Source: Gambelia wislizenii
Lineage: Eukaryota > Chordata > Lepidosauria > Squamata > Crotaphytidae
Reading direction: 5' to 3'
Assembly: GCA_030847615.1 (NCBI GenBank)
Contig: JAUMIR010000005.1
Span: 60,539,001 to 60,603,000 of the forward strand
DNA length: 64,000 nt
In this document: positions 39,721-52,799 of the stretch, piece after piece
Position numbering within the stretch: the first letter of the stretch is position 1
Layout: every line of letters starts with the position of its first letter
Notes under the pieces: generated by a model
The model's input: the letters and a program-made list of their open reading frames with translations, nothing else
The model's database searches: none
What the model was told of the DNA's origin: nothing
Position numbers and translations under genes: made by a program

Positions 39721-42700
39721 TTCAGAATTGTTAAAGTATTAATTAATATTTGAACTATAGCTGCATCTTCAGAATTTAAAGTGTTTATTTCTGAAATACT
39801 TGTGACCTGGTCTGTGTGTTCATACTTGCGATATATATCAATTTCTCTTTGTGCTGTTGTTTTTACAGAAAAGTCTTCCCACACAGAGAGAAGGGAAGAG
39901 CAAGTGTGCCCTTCGTCCCACAGTTCATCAAACACCTGTTCCTATACCAGTAGTGTGCAATGTTTTAAGCAATGTAGCCTGACACTTTAACCAAACATTC
40001 CCAGACTTCTGCAAAGGGAATGCCTATAAAGTGAATACTTCAGTCACTAAGTAAGATCAAGCAATTTCATAAATTTTAGTACAGCTGTAGGTTGTAAGAA
40101 AAATGCAATAGATAACCTGTTCTTGTCCAGATGAATCTGTTATAGAGGGAGCAAAAGGAAACATGGTCTACACTTGGCATCCACCTATGATTACTCCTGG
40201 GTTTCAAGTGACCTCCTGACAAATGGAAATTGGTTGAGAAATCTTGGTCGAGTGCTTAGTGAACAATGGTCTGCATTAAAAAGTGCATGCATAATTTTGC
40301 ACAATGTAGATCCAACTGACACTCTATTCAGAAAGGGTTCAGGATTAAATGAGCATGGAGACCAAATTACCCTCTTACCCCAGAAAAGGGTGGTCTCTTC
40401 CACTCATACTAACACCTCATTGGCTAGGCAGTGTGACCAATCTCGCAATGAACCTTGCAGTAGCCTGCATCTGTAGGTTAATAGCAGCCTTTTGTCTCCA
40501 TTGCTTTCTCCCTATAGTCTTGTTATTGAATCACATCACAAAAAGTTTTACAATTTAAAAAAAATGTCCTGGCAACCATTTTTGTACATTGACCTTACCA
40601 TCTAATCTTCTCTTGTTCAACGTGGGGGTGACATTAACAAAATGTGAACCTCTAGAGAATAAGACAGCTGTCTAAATCTATCAAATAGTGCCATTTTACA
40701 GCACATTACACTGTTCATAGCTTTGGCAGAATAAAAATAAAATCACCACAACATTTACAAGCAACTCACATGTAGAGTTTCAAATAGATGGTATTCCCAT
40801 GTAAGCCTGGGGAATGGACCAGATGATGAGGGCATTGTATCTCCAAGTTAATGTTCCAGGCAAACATTTTCAGTCCTTAAGTTTTTCAAACAATTTAACA
40901 ATACAAGGCTTACTGTAGAAATAATCACATCATTTCAGAAGTTTAAAGCTTCAAAGTAAAGACATATATCAAGTAGCACATGTTGATTCAGCACAAGCAC
41001 AGGAACATACATAACTGCAATCATCAGATCGTCTTGTCAGCAAATTTGCATGAAAATAAAAATCCGGATGCTTTTAATGATATCTAGTTGCAGTGCTAAT
41101 GTAATTTCCTGTGAAAATGGTACAATGCCCATTTTATGATATCAATTGGAGCACCAGTAGATAAAGCCCAACCTCAGGAATTAAAATACTGAATTTTAAT
41201 ATGGAAATATATTTGTGTATTTAAAGCTATATTCCATCTGTTGGAATGGCCCTCTCCATTAGGCTCTGATAATGCATTATTTAATGTGAGAGCTCTTCAA
41301 TGAAAGTGAATTGTTCTCAGTAAGTCCCTGAAAATCACAGCTGTGAATTTATACAGAGCACACTAGTCCTTGTAAAGGTTGGTGAGTAACTTTAATCTTT
41401 CTCCCTCTATCACCTGCCTTTTGAGACTGTTTTGTTTAAATTGCAATCCTATGTTGAATTTAGTGTGACTTTCCTCTGAGTAGATATACATAGGATAGCA
41501 CTGTTCTTGGAATACACTACACATTAAGTTTAAAAAAAGTGTGACAATTTCTTTGCTAATTAAGCTCAAGGCCACAAGTTTTTCAAGTTCAAGTTTTTCC
41601 TTTGTCCAGCTCTCCTGGCTTGCAGTTCTAATGAGGTTATTATGAACTCTTCTCATTATTTCCACAGCAATATATTTTTGAATGGGAAGACATCTTTCAG
41701 GTTCTCCTGCTCTCAAATACACCCCCCCACACACACACACACTATCAATGATACAAGGAATGTGTTTCTATTTACTTTATAAGTTGGATGAGCTGCAATA
41801 ATTTATACATTGTGTTTTAACAATGCAACTTAGGATAACACATTCATCTTCCTCTGTGATGATAAATACGGCATTATTAAATAGCCACACAGGCCATTTA
41901 GCAGTCTTTCTGATCATCTAATATTTTTGTGTGTCAGTGTGCTATCAAAGGTGCAACGATCAACCGGAGCAGTCTAAGGTATGAGAAATGCATGGAAGCA
42001 GGGAGACCTTGGTTGTAATGGCTTCCAGAATTAAGGATTGAATCATTTACAACACCAGCATCTCTACTTCCATTGATTTCATTTTTTTTATGACTGCTCA
42101 AACCTAGGGCCAGCCCTACCATTATAAGGTGATGATGAGGTAGCCGCACTGAAAGATCCCCGTCTATTCCTCAGAGGTAAATAATTTCTCTCTCTCTTGG
42201 AGAACACAACACTGTGTGCCATACTGTCTGTCAAAACACCACCTAACTGGCCTGCTGTCTTCAAGTATGGAATAGAACCCTGAGCCAATGCTATTGCTGA
42301 AGGAAGTTTCAGCTACCAGTCCAGCCAGCTTTGGTACATGGAATAGTAAGGCGCTTTTTGTTTTTTGCTTCAGGCTACAAAATGGCTTTGGCCGGCACTG
42401 CTCAAAGCCTAATCAACTATAGTATCTGTCATTCTTGAGGGCTGCTCAACCACATAGTATGCAGGCCCTAGGTATGTCAATGTTTATCTGCCTCTGCTAT
42501 AGCTGGATGGGATCAGGCAAGATTGTTTCGTAAAAATGGGCTGTTCCTATGTTGGATCTTATTCTGGGAGTCATTCTATCCCCTTCAGACCCTTAGTACC
42601 TTTTCATACTAGGCTGCTCAGTAATGCTATCATAAAGATATATGCACTATCAGAATCCTATTCTGTCCCACCCAACTGGTATTTATAGCATAGAGCTGGA

Positions 42701-43615
42701 CAAACAGCAACTCTAGGATCTCATGCAACTCTCAGCCTCATTGGGTGTGGCTTTCCGTTCAGCCCTGAGACAAGAACAACCTGACCCTCCTTTGGCAGCT
42801 TAATGGGGAAGGAGGTAGAAATGGGGAGTGAGGGGGATAGGGTAGAAAACAGAATGAAATGGGAAGTCCCCATCAACTTTTTCCCCCAAGAGAATGCAAC
42901 CCTCAACAGAGAGTGAAGAGGTTCCTCAAGAGCTGCTATAGAGTTAGTAGAGTACAGTCATGAACGAGAAAACTTGTCATGAACTAGAAAATGCAAGTAT
43001 GTTAAATTTCTTCAGCATTTGAAAAATGTCTACAGTTCCTATGGCATGTGATAAGGAAACATCCAGTACACCTTCATTTGTTCTGAGGTTCAGGTCTTTA
43101 GTCTTCCAAGCTTAATTGAAACTTTTTAAATTTACTATTGAAACTTTAAAACACAGTACAAGCAAGAAAGGATATTCTCTTATCTGTACATGCATATATA
43201 TGTGGCATATACAGTTGAATAGTTTCAATGAAGATCTAAAACAACAAAGAAAATAAGCATGTATTCACTCCTCAGTAGTCACAAGTGGTGACAAAATAGA
43301 TTAATTCTGGTACTAACTCTTTAATCCTTACTCAGCAAAATTCATCTTAACCTGATAATTTTGCAGAATTATATTTACAAGCAGTAACGGATTTTTTTTC
43401 TTATTTAAAAGTTTAACTTTTAAAAACAACATACTGTTCTAGAATTGTTTTCAAACTGTACATGTTTACAGAAGTCCTCATTCTACACATTGCATGTTGT
43501 CATTGCACTGTTACTGTATACAGGCATCCTAATATTATAAGCTAGAAGACTAGAGGAATTTGATTCAACAAAGAAGAAAGTGCCATATTCAAAGCCTTGC
43601 TTTTTGATGCTGCAC
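39721..43615 (+). other. Repeat-poor region: extended 3' UTR or downstream flank
   Basis: AT-rich and almost free of recognisable mobile elements, except a short reptilian repeat at about 41440-41510 and an (AC)n at about 41722-41743. 42900-43740 is especially AT-rich and ends with two AATAAA. No coding sequence supported. Confidence 0.5.
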
Positions 43616-43721
43616 AATAAAATCTACCTATTGTTAATTGATGTAACTTAACATATTGCTTATTTGTATTGCTCCTGCAACTTTTCAAACATTGTCTATT
43701 TGATTATATATTGACAATAAA
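43616..43721 (+). terminator. Candidate distal poly(A) signals (AATAAA at 43616 and 43716)
   Basis: Two AATAAA motifs 100 bp apart close a region from 39.7 kb that is unusually poor in transposons for this window. If HHIP uses a long 3' UTR, this would be its end, giving a UTR of about 5.4 kb. No transcript evidence is available here. Confidence 0.35.
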
Positions 43722-43739
43722 AATCTACTTTTTAATCTT

Positions 43740-44966
43740 GGCAAATATGTCTGTTATATTCCCTCCCACCCAACAAAATGCATATAACTGTAAATAGAAG
43801 GACTGTCCAAAGGTATGTAAAGTGCCTGAGAAGACTGGTGGATTTTGCCCATGTTTCTACACAGAGGAAATGAAAATTCAGTCTCCTTTATTCTCTCCAT
43901 CCTCAATATAAAAAGTTGCAGCAGCATTCAAAACTTTGAGGACCTGAGGTGATGCTGTCTCATGCAATCTGTTTAGTCACATTGCATCAAGGTCTCTGTT
44001 GTCAAACACATATAAGGCCTTCTCTCTCTGTCTCCACTCTCAGTCATGGTCTTGATGAATCCCCCCAGCTGCTATTGCTCATTACTCCACAGAAGCAGTG
44101 TTCATCATGATATGGTGTGGAGGTAATGAGTTAACCCCTCTCCCCACAGTGCTGTTCTTAATCTGGACTAACTCCTAACTGCTGTTAAAAATTCATCCAA
44201 CAAGTGATTTGACCCTCAGTCTAGACCAGGTACAAAGGAGGACAGGAATTTCATTAGCTGTCCCATGCAAATCTGCTGAAATTTCCTCTTCTATAGAAAA
44301 ATGAAAGGGAACATTCCTATCCTTATTTGCATGTGGCCACCCCAGTCTGGACCTGCTGAGTGTACCCAACCCTGATGGTCCACATCACTGAAGGTTCTTT
44401 TTCAGACCACCATCCTTGGTAAGGATGACAAGATACTGCAGAGAATAGGTGTCCTGAATAGGTGTATAAAACACATTTAGAGACATATAACTCTTCATGG
44501 CACCATGCAGCAGAAGATGGGTAAAGCTGAACTTGCTGAGATTCTATATCATACAAAGTTATTAGAGGTACATAAACTCTGTCCCACATTGTTGTGGTCA
44601 TCCTACCACATGGCAATGTTTTAGCTTGTGGGCAAAACCCAGTCTGGAACTTTGTTGACCATATTCTAAGATAGATAGCAAATATGTGGCCCTCCAACTC
44701 CCATTATACCTCACCATAGGCTATGTTGTCTAGGAGTTGCAGTTGAACAAAATCTAGAAGGTTACACATTTCCCACCCTGTGACATTTGCAATTGGCTCA
44801 AAAGACTGAAATTTCCAAAATCTGATAATCTTAATGAGGACAGGTAAAGACAGCTATACTGTACATGTATAATCAGTATGGCATGCCATGTTAGATCCAG
44901 CTTCAGGTTATTCCTAAAATGAAAATGACTAGGAACCACTTCCAGTGGTTTATATCTGTGCAAAAC
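43740..44966. other. Intergenic, unassigned
   Basis: Holds a degraded hAT-MITE fragment at about 44690-44762 (GGCCCTCCAACTCCCATTAT ... GGAGTTGCAGTTGAAC). Nothing else recognised. Confidence 0.5.
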
Positions 44967-44969
44967 TAT

Positions 44970-45518
44970 GAACTTTATCAGACCAGCCAAACACAGCATC
45001 ATAAGGATACCTAATGATCCTGAAAGGGCACACATACCGGACAACTTCGCCCTTTCACAATCATGTAAAGTCAAAAAGCTGTCAATAGATCAGCCACGGT
45101 GATTTGTTGCTGGCATTGCCAGCGTTTGAAACCTCACGCCATTGTACTCACGTTAAAACTGCATCAATGGGCAAATACTTCCGGGTGAGATCAGGACAGT
45201 CAGGTAGGGAACACTCTTTTTATGACACACATATCCCCCCCCCCATGTTTACTTGTAAGTTGTACAGTGTGTTTTTGTGTTTTGCTGTACTTTTTGTGGG
45301 GTTTTTTTGTTTGTTTTTATTTTTGAAATTTCACGCGCTAGTGCCTTCTCACAAGAATCAGCGTGATTGAAACCCTGGAAATAAACAAAGCTCTGTTTGT
45401 GCTCTGTTATTGCCGAGGAAGCCTCATTGATGCTATGGAAGGTAGGTCTGGTGGGGGTATTTTATTGGCATAAAAATGGCACAAAAGAACATTTATGTGG
45501 GGTGGTCTGATGAAGTCC
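44970..45518. mobile_element. PIF/Harbinger-like MITE (549 bp)
   Basis: Ends GAACTTTATCAGACCAG and the complement of GGTGGTCTGATGAAGTCC, with TAT on both sides (44967-44969, 45519-45521; CTATG if read as 5 bp). A truncated relative of its right half is at 50135-50295. Confidence 0.78.
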
Positions 45519-45521
45519 TAT

Positions 45522-48500
45522 GTTCAACAGATTCCTGCAAGAAGGAACCCTTTAGATGTTCTGAGCAAGTTATCCATCATCCCTAGCCATGGTGAATGGG
45601 GATGAAGGGAGTTGTAATCCAACAATATCATGAGGGTGCCAGGTTGGGGAAGGCAAGAGCTGTATAATATAGGAGACCATGAGCACAATCCAAACTTGCA
45701 AAAGGTAGTCACGCCTGATAGATAAGAAACATCTTTACTCCAAAGTAAATCCTATGATATTTAGTGGTGCCAAGTCCCAAATAAGTGTGCCTGGGATAAA
45801 AGCAATGGAATTTCACCACAATCCTAGATTTGTCATGCATACGTAAATCCCTTTGAATTCCATGATCATACCTCTTAGGTAAGGGTGTATAAGAATGAAG
45901 CCTTAATATAATTAACCTAGGTGCTATGTGAATCAAATGAAAATGTATTGCCACTAACTTTTGTAGTGAAGTGCTATAGCTCAGAGGTGGAAGATATACT
46001 CTGGAGAGAGAAGGGCCCATTCTAAATCTGTGGCACGCCAGTTAGAAGGATCAGACAGCAACTCACATGAAAATCTGAGACCTTAGAGAGCTGCCACCAG
46101 TAAAAGAAGATATTTATTACATTTCTTTCCCATCTCCAAGAGACTTACATGGATCCCTTCCTTTTATTCCACAATCACCCTATATAGTACATTCAACTGC
46201 AAACGGTAACATTCAGCAGCTTCTAATTACTAGGCTAGATAGACCAGCGCTTAGAATGTTAGTTTTTAAAGGGAACTAGCTAGCTACTTTACATATTATT
46301 TCATTACCTAGCTGCTCCTTATTCTTACTGAAGTGTGGAAAGATAATTCCCTAAGGTATTTATTTCTAATAAAGTTACCATTGTCATTACTATGGGCACT
46401 TGGAAAATATAGGGAAATGCTCTTTGGTTCCATCAAGTGGCCAATTCAGATATTGCACCTTGGAAATTCTGAGAAAAAATGCAAAAGACATTACAAGGCA
46501 ATCCTTCCTGGCTACAGCACAAAGCAGACATCTATGTGACCCTTCATCCTCTTTGTCCAGTTGTTCAGACTGAGTCAGCACACATACACAGTAATGAATA
46601 ATGGGCATGTGTGCACATGCATGTGTATGCACATTCACACACAGAATGTACATGTTCCACTGAAAATTAATGAGTTACAGCAATAGTTGCTTCAGGCAGA
46701 AAAAGTAATTTCATTCCAGTTAGTTGCTTCAAAAGGTAACTAGTTTCCAAAGCTCTGAGGCTAGGTAGGTAGCATGACCTGTCTCTATGTCTTACAAGAA
46801 TGACATGACAAACAGAAAATTTAAACATGTGCATTCTGATGGACAAGGCTGCACCTTTGTCTGTATCAAAGAGAAGGGCAGGGAGGCATCAACGAAAAAA
46901 ATAATAATTAAAAGTCCTCCCTATAAACAATGCTTCATCTTACCTTTGCTTATTATACATCACCCTTCAAGGAAGGACAAAAAAAAAAAGCTTACATTTA
47001 CTAGAATCTGTTGCAAAGAAAAGAACATTGTAAGGCTATCTAATTACTGGGCATATGGTCCTGCCGTCATGAGCAGGCTTAGTGTGCTTTGGTGATTTAT
47101 TAAGAAGTTACAAAAACCTGCTGACATATTTATATGCCTTGTAATTAATATGCACCTGACCTTTCATTTTTGTTCTGCAGAGAGTTTACACAGGGGTTTT
47201 ACCTCCAGCCCTGGGAACGCTCAGCTGGCCTGTCCTGCAAACCTCTGGCTTTAAAATAATCTCACTGAAATGAGAGACTGGCTGGTCTGTGATTTCAGGA
47301 TGGTGTCCATTTGGACTAACAAGCTTTCATTGCAACAACAGCTCCATACAACATCTGGCTCCCCCACACTACACCACACACACACTTCCTGCCCCCTTTT
47401 GTGCATTAAAGATGCATTCCAGCACACAGGAGAACTCCACTGTTTTGCCTTAGTCATCTGGGTCTCTCCAAGCCAACCAGGAGGAAGAGTACAATCACCT
47501 GACTGGCTTGAAATCAAAGCATTTGCATTGGGGACCCTGCCTCCTCCTCTCCATATTATAGCCTAATGGGCAGAGAACACACCTGCTCCAAAATATAATA
47601 TTGTTGCTGCAGCTGCAGCTTGTAACAGCCACGGAAGACTCTGACACCTCTGTTCCTAAGGAAGAGATCAAGAGAGAAGGAAATGGGGAATTTTAAAAGA
47701 AATTTAAAAATATAAGTAAACCATTATTTAACCCATTACATATATATTCAATAAAGTCTGAGTTGTGTAAGTGACAGAAATGTGGCTCAGCAGGCTGGTC
47801 CTCCATACATCCCTTGAACACTGGTGGATTAGTGTGACATCAGAGGTGCTCTGACGGCTGTTTATGAACTTTGTCATCCTGCAGTTCAAAAAACACCCAC
47901 TGCTTATCTTGGCTGCAATCACAAATGTACACACGCCAGTGAAGTTTCCTTGAAGTAGTCAGGGCTCCAGCAGGACTGCAGGAAGGAAGCCCAAGAAGAG
48001 TGTAACCATATCTGGGCATACGCCACCAGCTCAGACAAACACTAACATTCATCCCATCCATTGTACTGTTATGACAGTTACCAAGTTAAATGCCCTCCTC
48101 CTACTTAGGTTCCCTGAAGTAAAGGTTCTGGAATCAGCAGCCTGCTCCCATTCTCCCTGTTCATTCTTTTGGCCTTTTCATTAGGTAGAGTAAGGCAGCC
48201 ACCTCAGACAACAGATATTGGGGGTCATGAATGAGGAGCAAATTGTTAATTATTTAACATGTTGTTATTATGTTTTTACTGCTAGATATGGGGAGAGTGG
48301 CACATGAGATTTTCTGCCTCCAGCGCCAAAATAATTTGATTTTGGGGACTCTGCACCTTAACAGAGGGGAGAAGGAAGGAAACATGTTATGTTGCCTCAG
48401 GCAATAAGATAGCTTCAAACAGTCCTCTTCCTGTGGCTTTAGAGCTGTCCATCTTATAGTTTTTTTAAAAAATGAACCCTGTGAAATATTGTGAATATTG

Positions 48501-49664
48501 ATAGAGATGTATGAAGATAAGGATGATCAGGAGGCTGACCTGACCACTGGGCAAAATGAAGCAACGTAATGAAGCAGCAGATAGTGAGAAGAAGGAAGTG
48601 ATGTCAAGATACTGAACGATAGAGCTCTGTGTTCTATATGGACTACCCTGTGAGCCCTCAGTTAGTTTGCTGCCAAACTTCTCCCATCACCTTCTCCCAT
48701 CACCAGTCTTAAAGAAAAATTCATGGACACAGAACCAATTGGTTGCCCTGATATGCTTAAAAAGAATGGGGAAGCGTTGGAGGACAACTCCCAGCATCCT
48801 CCAACCAGTATGGATGATAGCTGGGGGATTCTTGGAGTTGTACTTCAAAAAAAACCCTAATATGACCAAGTTTGGGATGTTCCTGGAAATGCTTTTAACT
48901 GTCCAGTCACTGTTCCCAAATGATGTCTATAGTTTTAAATGTGGTGAGGCACCCATCAAGCCACATCAGGTGTTTTGCAGAGTTGCTGGGTCCCAAGATA
49001 TTCCAATAAAAAAATAATCTGCTCCATCACTTCAAGTAATAATAGATGATTGCCTCTTATTCACATTTAAATTTCCCGTGATACCCTGGAGTGACATTAC
49101 ATCAAGACATTGCTGAAAACTCAGAAGCAGAGTTTGTAACTAATTCTTTCCCATGACAAAAGTATGACTACATTACCATTGTAAGTTGAATTTATTGTAA
49201 ATTCTCTCCTGCTGCAGTATAACAGTCATCTTTGCTATTACCTTTATAGTCACAGAGGTGTTGTCTCACTAAATGAGGGATATCATATAGTTCAAGTTTT
49301 GGCTCATCCTGAGCCTTGTGCTGCCATTTCATGCTCTGCCACTGGATGATGAAACAACAATGAGGTGGATGATAAGGATTTGTGTTTTGTACTAAAGGCC
49401 AGCAGCTTGTAGCATTGCGGTGCTTCTGAGAAACAAGGGAAAATGTTACTTTTTTAAAATTGTAACAATAACAACTAGGGGGGTGAGGTTTCAAACTATA
49501 ATTGTAATGAATTACTGTACTTTCTAAAACAATTATTCTGAGCCCAAATGATGGTATGATTCAGTTGCTTGGAGCTGCTTGGAGCACTCTTGCTGCCCAT
49601 AAGCATAGCCAACTGAGTCTGTCACTGCTGGCTGATAGAGAAGAGGACCCACCAGAGGACATGT
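45522..49664. other. Intergenic, mostly unassigned
   Basis: hAT-MITE fragments at about 45565-45655 and 48775-48855, and a short reptilian repeat near 45740. 46.0-48.6 kb is largely free of recognised elements and could hide regulatory sequence. Open frames (46390-46653, 47251-47566, 48667-49017) show no family resemblance. Confidence 0.5.
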
Positions 49665-50130
49665 TCATCATAAAATAATAGAACAGGAAGACACCACAAG
49701 GGCCATCCAGTCCAACCCCCTGCCATGCAGGAATACTCAATTGAAGGAACTTCCAACAGATGGCCATCCAGCCTGTTTAAAAAACTCCAAAGAAGGAGAC
49801 TCCGCCATACTCTGAGGCAGTGTATTCCACGGTTGAACAGCTCTTACCATCAGGAAGTTCTTCCTAATATTTAGTTGGAATCTCTTTTCCTGTAGTTTGA
49901 ATCGATTACTCCATGTCCTAGTCTCTGGAGCAGCTTGCTCCCTCTTCAATATGACACCCTTTCAGGTATTTAAGCATGGCTATCATATCACCTCTTAACC
50001 TTCTCTTCTCCAGGCTAAACATACCCAGCTCTCTGGCACGGCTTCCAGACCTTTCACCATTTTGGTCACCCTCCTCTGGACACATTCCATCTTGTCAATA
50101 TCCTTCTTGAACTGTGGTGCCCATAACCAC
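49665..50130 (-). mobile_element. CR1-type LINE 3' fragment
   Basis: The complement of GGGCCATCCAGTCCAACCCC, CTTCCTAATATTTAGTTGGA, CACCTCTTAACCTTCTCTTC and CAGGCTAAACATACCCAGCT is the well-known CR1 reverse transcriptase C-terminus and 3' UTR of birds and reptiles. Frames 49561-49949 are remnants of it. 5'-truncated and without an intact ORF. Confidence 0.88.
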
Positions 50131-50134
50131 AGTC

Positions 50135-50295
50135 TCCATCAGAACAGAGCTCCGTTCACTCCCCATTAGTGCCTGGGAGGCCTCTTTAATGTGAGCAAGG
50201 TAAGGTCGGGGGGGGGGGAGTTCTTTTGCCAGCATAAAAACAGCACAATTTATGCTGGCAAAAGAACTTTTGAGGAGGGTAGTCTGATAAAGTCC
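50135..50295. mobile_element. Harbinger-like MITE right end
   Basis: Matches 45420-45518 (CTCCGTT-like CG region, TTTTGCCAGCATAAAAAC, GAACTTTTGAGG.GG, GTCTGATAAAGTCC), followed by TTA. Two inverted 18-bp arms (TTCTTTTGCCAGCATAAA and TTTATGCTGGCAAAAGAA, 50220-50269) are notable. Confidence 0.75.
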
Positions 50296-50302
50296 TTACT
50301 GT

Positions 50303-50470
50303 ACTATTATTCCACTTTAACTGCTCTGGCTACCTCCTGTGGAATTCTGGAGCTTGGTTGTTTAGTGAGGCCTAAGAGCTCACTGGCTGAGAATGCTAAA
50401 TGCCTCTCTCTAAACTGCAAATCCTGGGATTCTACAGGAGGCAGCCAGAGCAGTTAAAGTGGAATAATAG
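50303..50470. mobile_element. Near-perfect palindromic MITE
   Basis: Arms 50303-50340 and 50433-50470 are inverted copies with about one mismatch: ACTATTATTCCACTTTAACT, GCTCTGGCT(A/G)CCTCCTGT. The sequence outside the right arm (GTGCGATAAGGCTC) looks like a Harbinger-type end, so this may be the inner part of a larger element ending near 50498. Confidence 0.8.
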
Positions 50471-50959
50471 TGCTATAACAGTGTAGTGCGATAAGGCTCT
50501 CACTCTTGATACTGTCTTTAACTAACTTCTTTCTCTGACCCTGACTAACTCTCTTAACATCTCTAACTTCTGAATCTAACATGTACATTTGGAAAAGGGG
50601 GGATTAGACACAGATTATGCACCAGAGACAGAGGATGGGGAAAGACATGTATGACAGCAGGAGGCTACAGAATCCCTTGCCAGTCCTTTCAACGCATTCA
50701 GAGATTATTGTAAATCTAATACTTAAGAGGTATCTATTTTGGCAACTTACATTAGACGAGGCAGCAGAAATAGATAACTTTTTTACTGAACTGACATGAA
50801 TTTATAAATGTATTTCTATTGCATAGTAAAAGCTGTCCTATAGAGGAACAGCCACTGATGCAGAGTATAAGTAAAGAGCAAAAATTTGGGTATTCTCAGG
50901 TGTACTTATTTAACAATTTATTTACTCGTCTAATGTATGAAGTGTTTAATAAGACATTT

Positions 50960-51184
50960 GAGCAAGAGTGTCGTTCTGCTCTACTAGCCCATGAACTATC
51001 ACGAATCAATATTGACATCGCTGCTCTTAGTGAAGTCTGTCTACATTAGGAAGGCAGCCTTAAAGAACATGGCACCGGCTACACACTTTACTGGTCTGGC
51101 AAACCCAAAACTGAAAAACATCTTTCAGGAGTAGGCTTTATGATAATTCCTGAATCTTTGTTTGTGAAGAAAAGCCAGAGATGA
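50960..51184 (+). mobile_element. Internally deleted derivative of the CCHH-finger LINE
   Basis: The first about 190 bp translate to the apurinic endonuclease start (SALLAHELSRINIDIAALSEV, then EGSLKEHGTGYTLYWSGKPK and LSGVGFM). The next bases jump directly to the extreme 3' end of the same family (CCTGAATCTT.GTTTG, AAGAAAAGCCAGAGA), which in other copies lies after the finger. The rest of the endonuclease and all reverse transcriptase are missing. Two stops interrupt it. Confidence 0.82.
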
Positions 51185-52254
51185 GCAAGCAGAAATCTGA
51201 TTTAAAAAAAAAAAACCTGAGTATCACTATCCCAATTCACCACTCTTGCTTACACTTTCCCTTAGTTGCCCCCAACAGCAAGTGAGGCTGGAATGAAGGA
51301 AGAATGAGGGAAACATCCTCCCATCTGAACATGGAACATTTAAAAGCACCAGGACAGGAAGGGCCAGCCCTAACATTAGGCAGAGTGAGAGGGTTGCATT
51401 AAGCCACTTAGGGCTTGTCTACACTGGCAAGGAACCCCACACCCACCTTGTAGCCATGTCAGATTTCTTCAGTCCACACGCACCAGGCTTGCCTGGTTGT
51501 AGATCAGAGTCTCCTGCCACACTGTAATCTGTGTCAGAGTAAAAGGGTGCTCCTATGCTGATCATATGTCCTATACATCGTACTATTTCTGGCCATATGG
51601 CTGGGGTTGCTCTGAGTGCTTTTTTTCCTGTTCACTTGTGCATGCAAATAAACAAATAAGACCAATGATCCCAGAGTACTATACTACTGGATAAGTAGAG
51701 ATACACATATCCAGATATGCACAAAATTGATTTTTTTTTTAATAAAAAAATTTAAAGCGCCAGAACAGAGTCCCATGCACTGGAAGTCCAACCTGGCTCT
51801 GCTCTGAAGTCAATCCTTGGCTTCAGCATAGTCCAAAATCCAGGTTTTCCCCTCAAATGCAGAGCAAACTGCAAATCTTACAGATCTGGAGTTTCCTGCA
51901 GAAACCCTACTGAAAATGCACATCATCAAAAATGTTAAGTGTCAATGGTGCTGTGAATACGGGGTGAGATTTTTGCCTATGTAGACAAGCCTTTAGATAC
52001 CACACAGGGTGTTGTCTAACTTGTGATGGATGACTCTTAGAGCTTTTAATAAGATTTTTTTTAAAAAATAAGATTTTATTCTTCTTAATGTTTTCATTGA
52101 TGTGTCACAATGTTGTGTGGTGATAAAATTTGAAGTACAGGTGCTCATAGCCACACCCCAAAGCCAAGTCTTAAACAACAAGGGGCCATGCTCATCCAGA
52201 TCAACAAATCAGTTCTGTTTTCTTTCTCCACCAACAATGGAGAGCCAGCCTGCC
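51185..52254. other. Intergenic, unassigned
   Basis: No repeat or gene recognised. Confidence 0.5.
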
Positions 52255-52645
52255 CAAAAAGTGAGATGCTCACCTGAGGCCCTGTCCTAACAGTTCAGGT
52301 GGTTAGGTGACATGGCTTTTTCTGAACTAGCACCTCAACTATGGAACTCCTTCCCAAGGAAGCTAGGCTGACCTCAGCTCGTCTGAGCTTCGGGCAGGCA
52401 GATAAAATGAGGTGGTTCTAAATGGCCTTTGGTCTTTGAAACTGGCCCAGCTGTTTTAACTGTTTGGTTTTAAATTATTTTTAAGGAGTATTTTTAGTTT
52501 GTTTATAAACTTTTTTGTCTATGTATTGCTTTACATGTTTCTATCCATTGTGCATCTCTGGGAGGGAGTTGTCTCTGGGGGTGGGGGGCAGTGTCATGGC
52601 AGATTAAGGGGCAATATATAATCACCTTAAATAAATAAATGATAA
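52255..52645 (+). mobile_element. L2-type LINE 3' fragment
   Basis: The plus strand reads (with breaks) ELAPQLWNSFP-like sequence near 52330-52360, the conserved reverse transcriptase C-terminus, then a 3' UTR ending in AAATAAATAAATG repeats. A hAT-MITE remnant follows at about 52650-52745. Confidence 0.65.
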
Positions 52646-52799
52646 ACAAATGTATTGTTGGACTGCAGCTCCCATAATCTTTCTGTTGGCTATAGTGGAT
52701 ATGGCTGATGGGAATTGCAGTCTACAAAAAGCCAAAACGTTCCCCACTGCACTACAGAAGGTAATGCATGTCATACAGTCTTTCAAGGCTGTGCTTTTA

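Noticed and set aside
47251..47566. Overlapping open frames on both strands downstream of HHIP
   Set aside because: No recognisable domain, and the frames are mutually exclusive. Chance frames.
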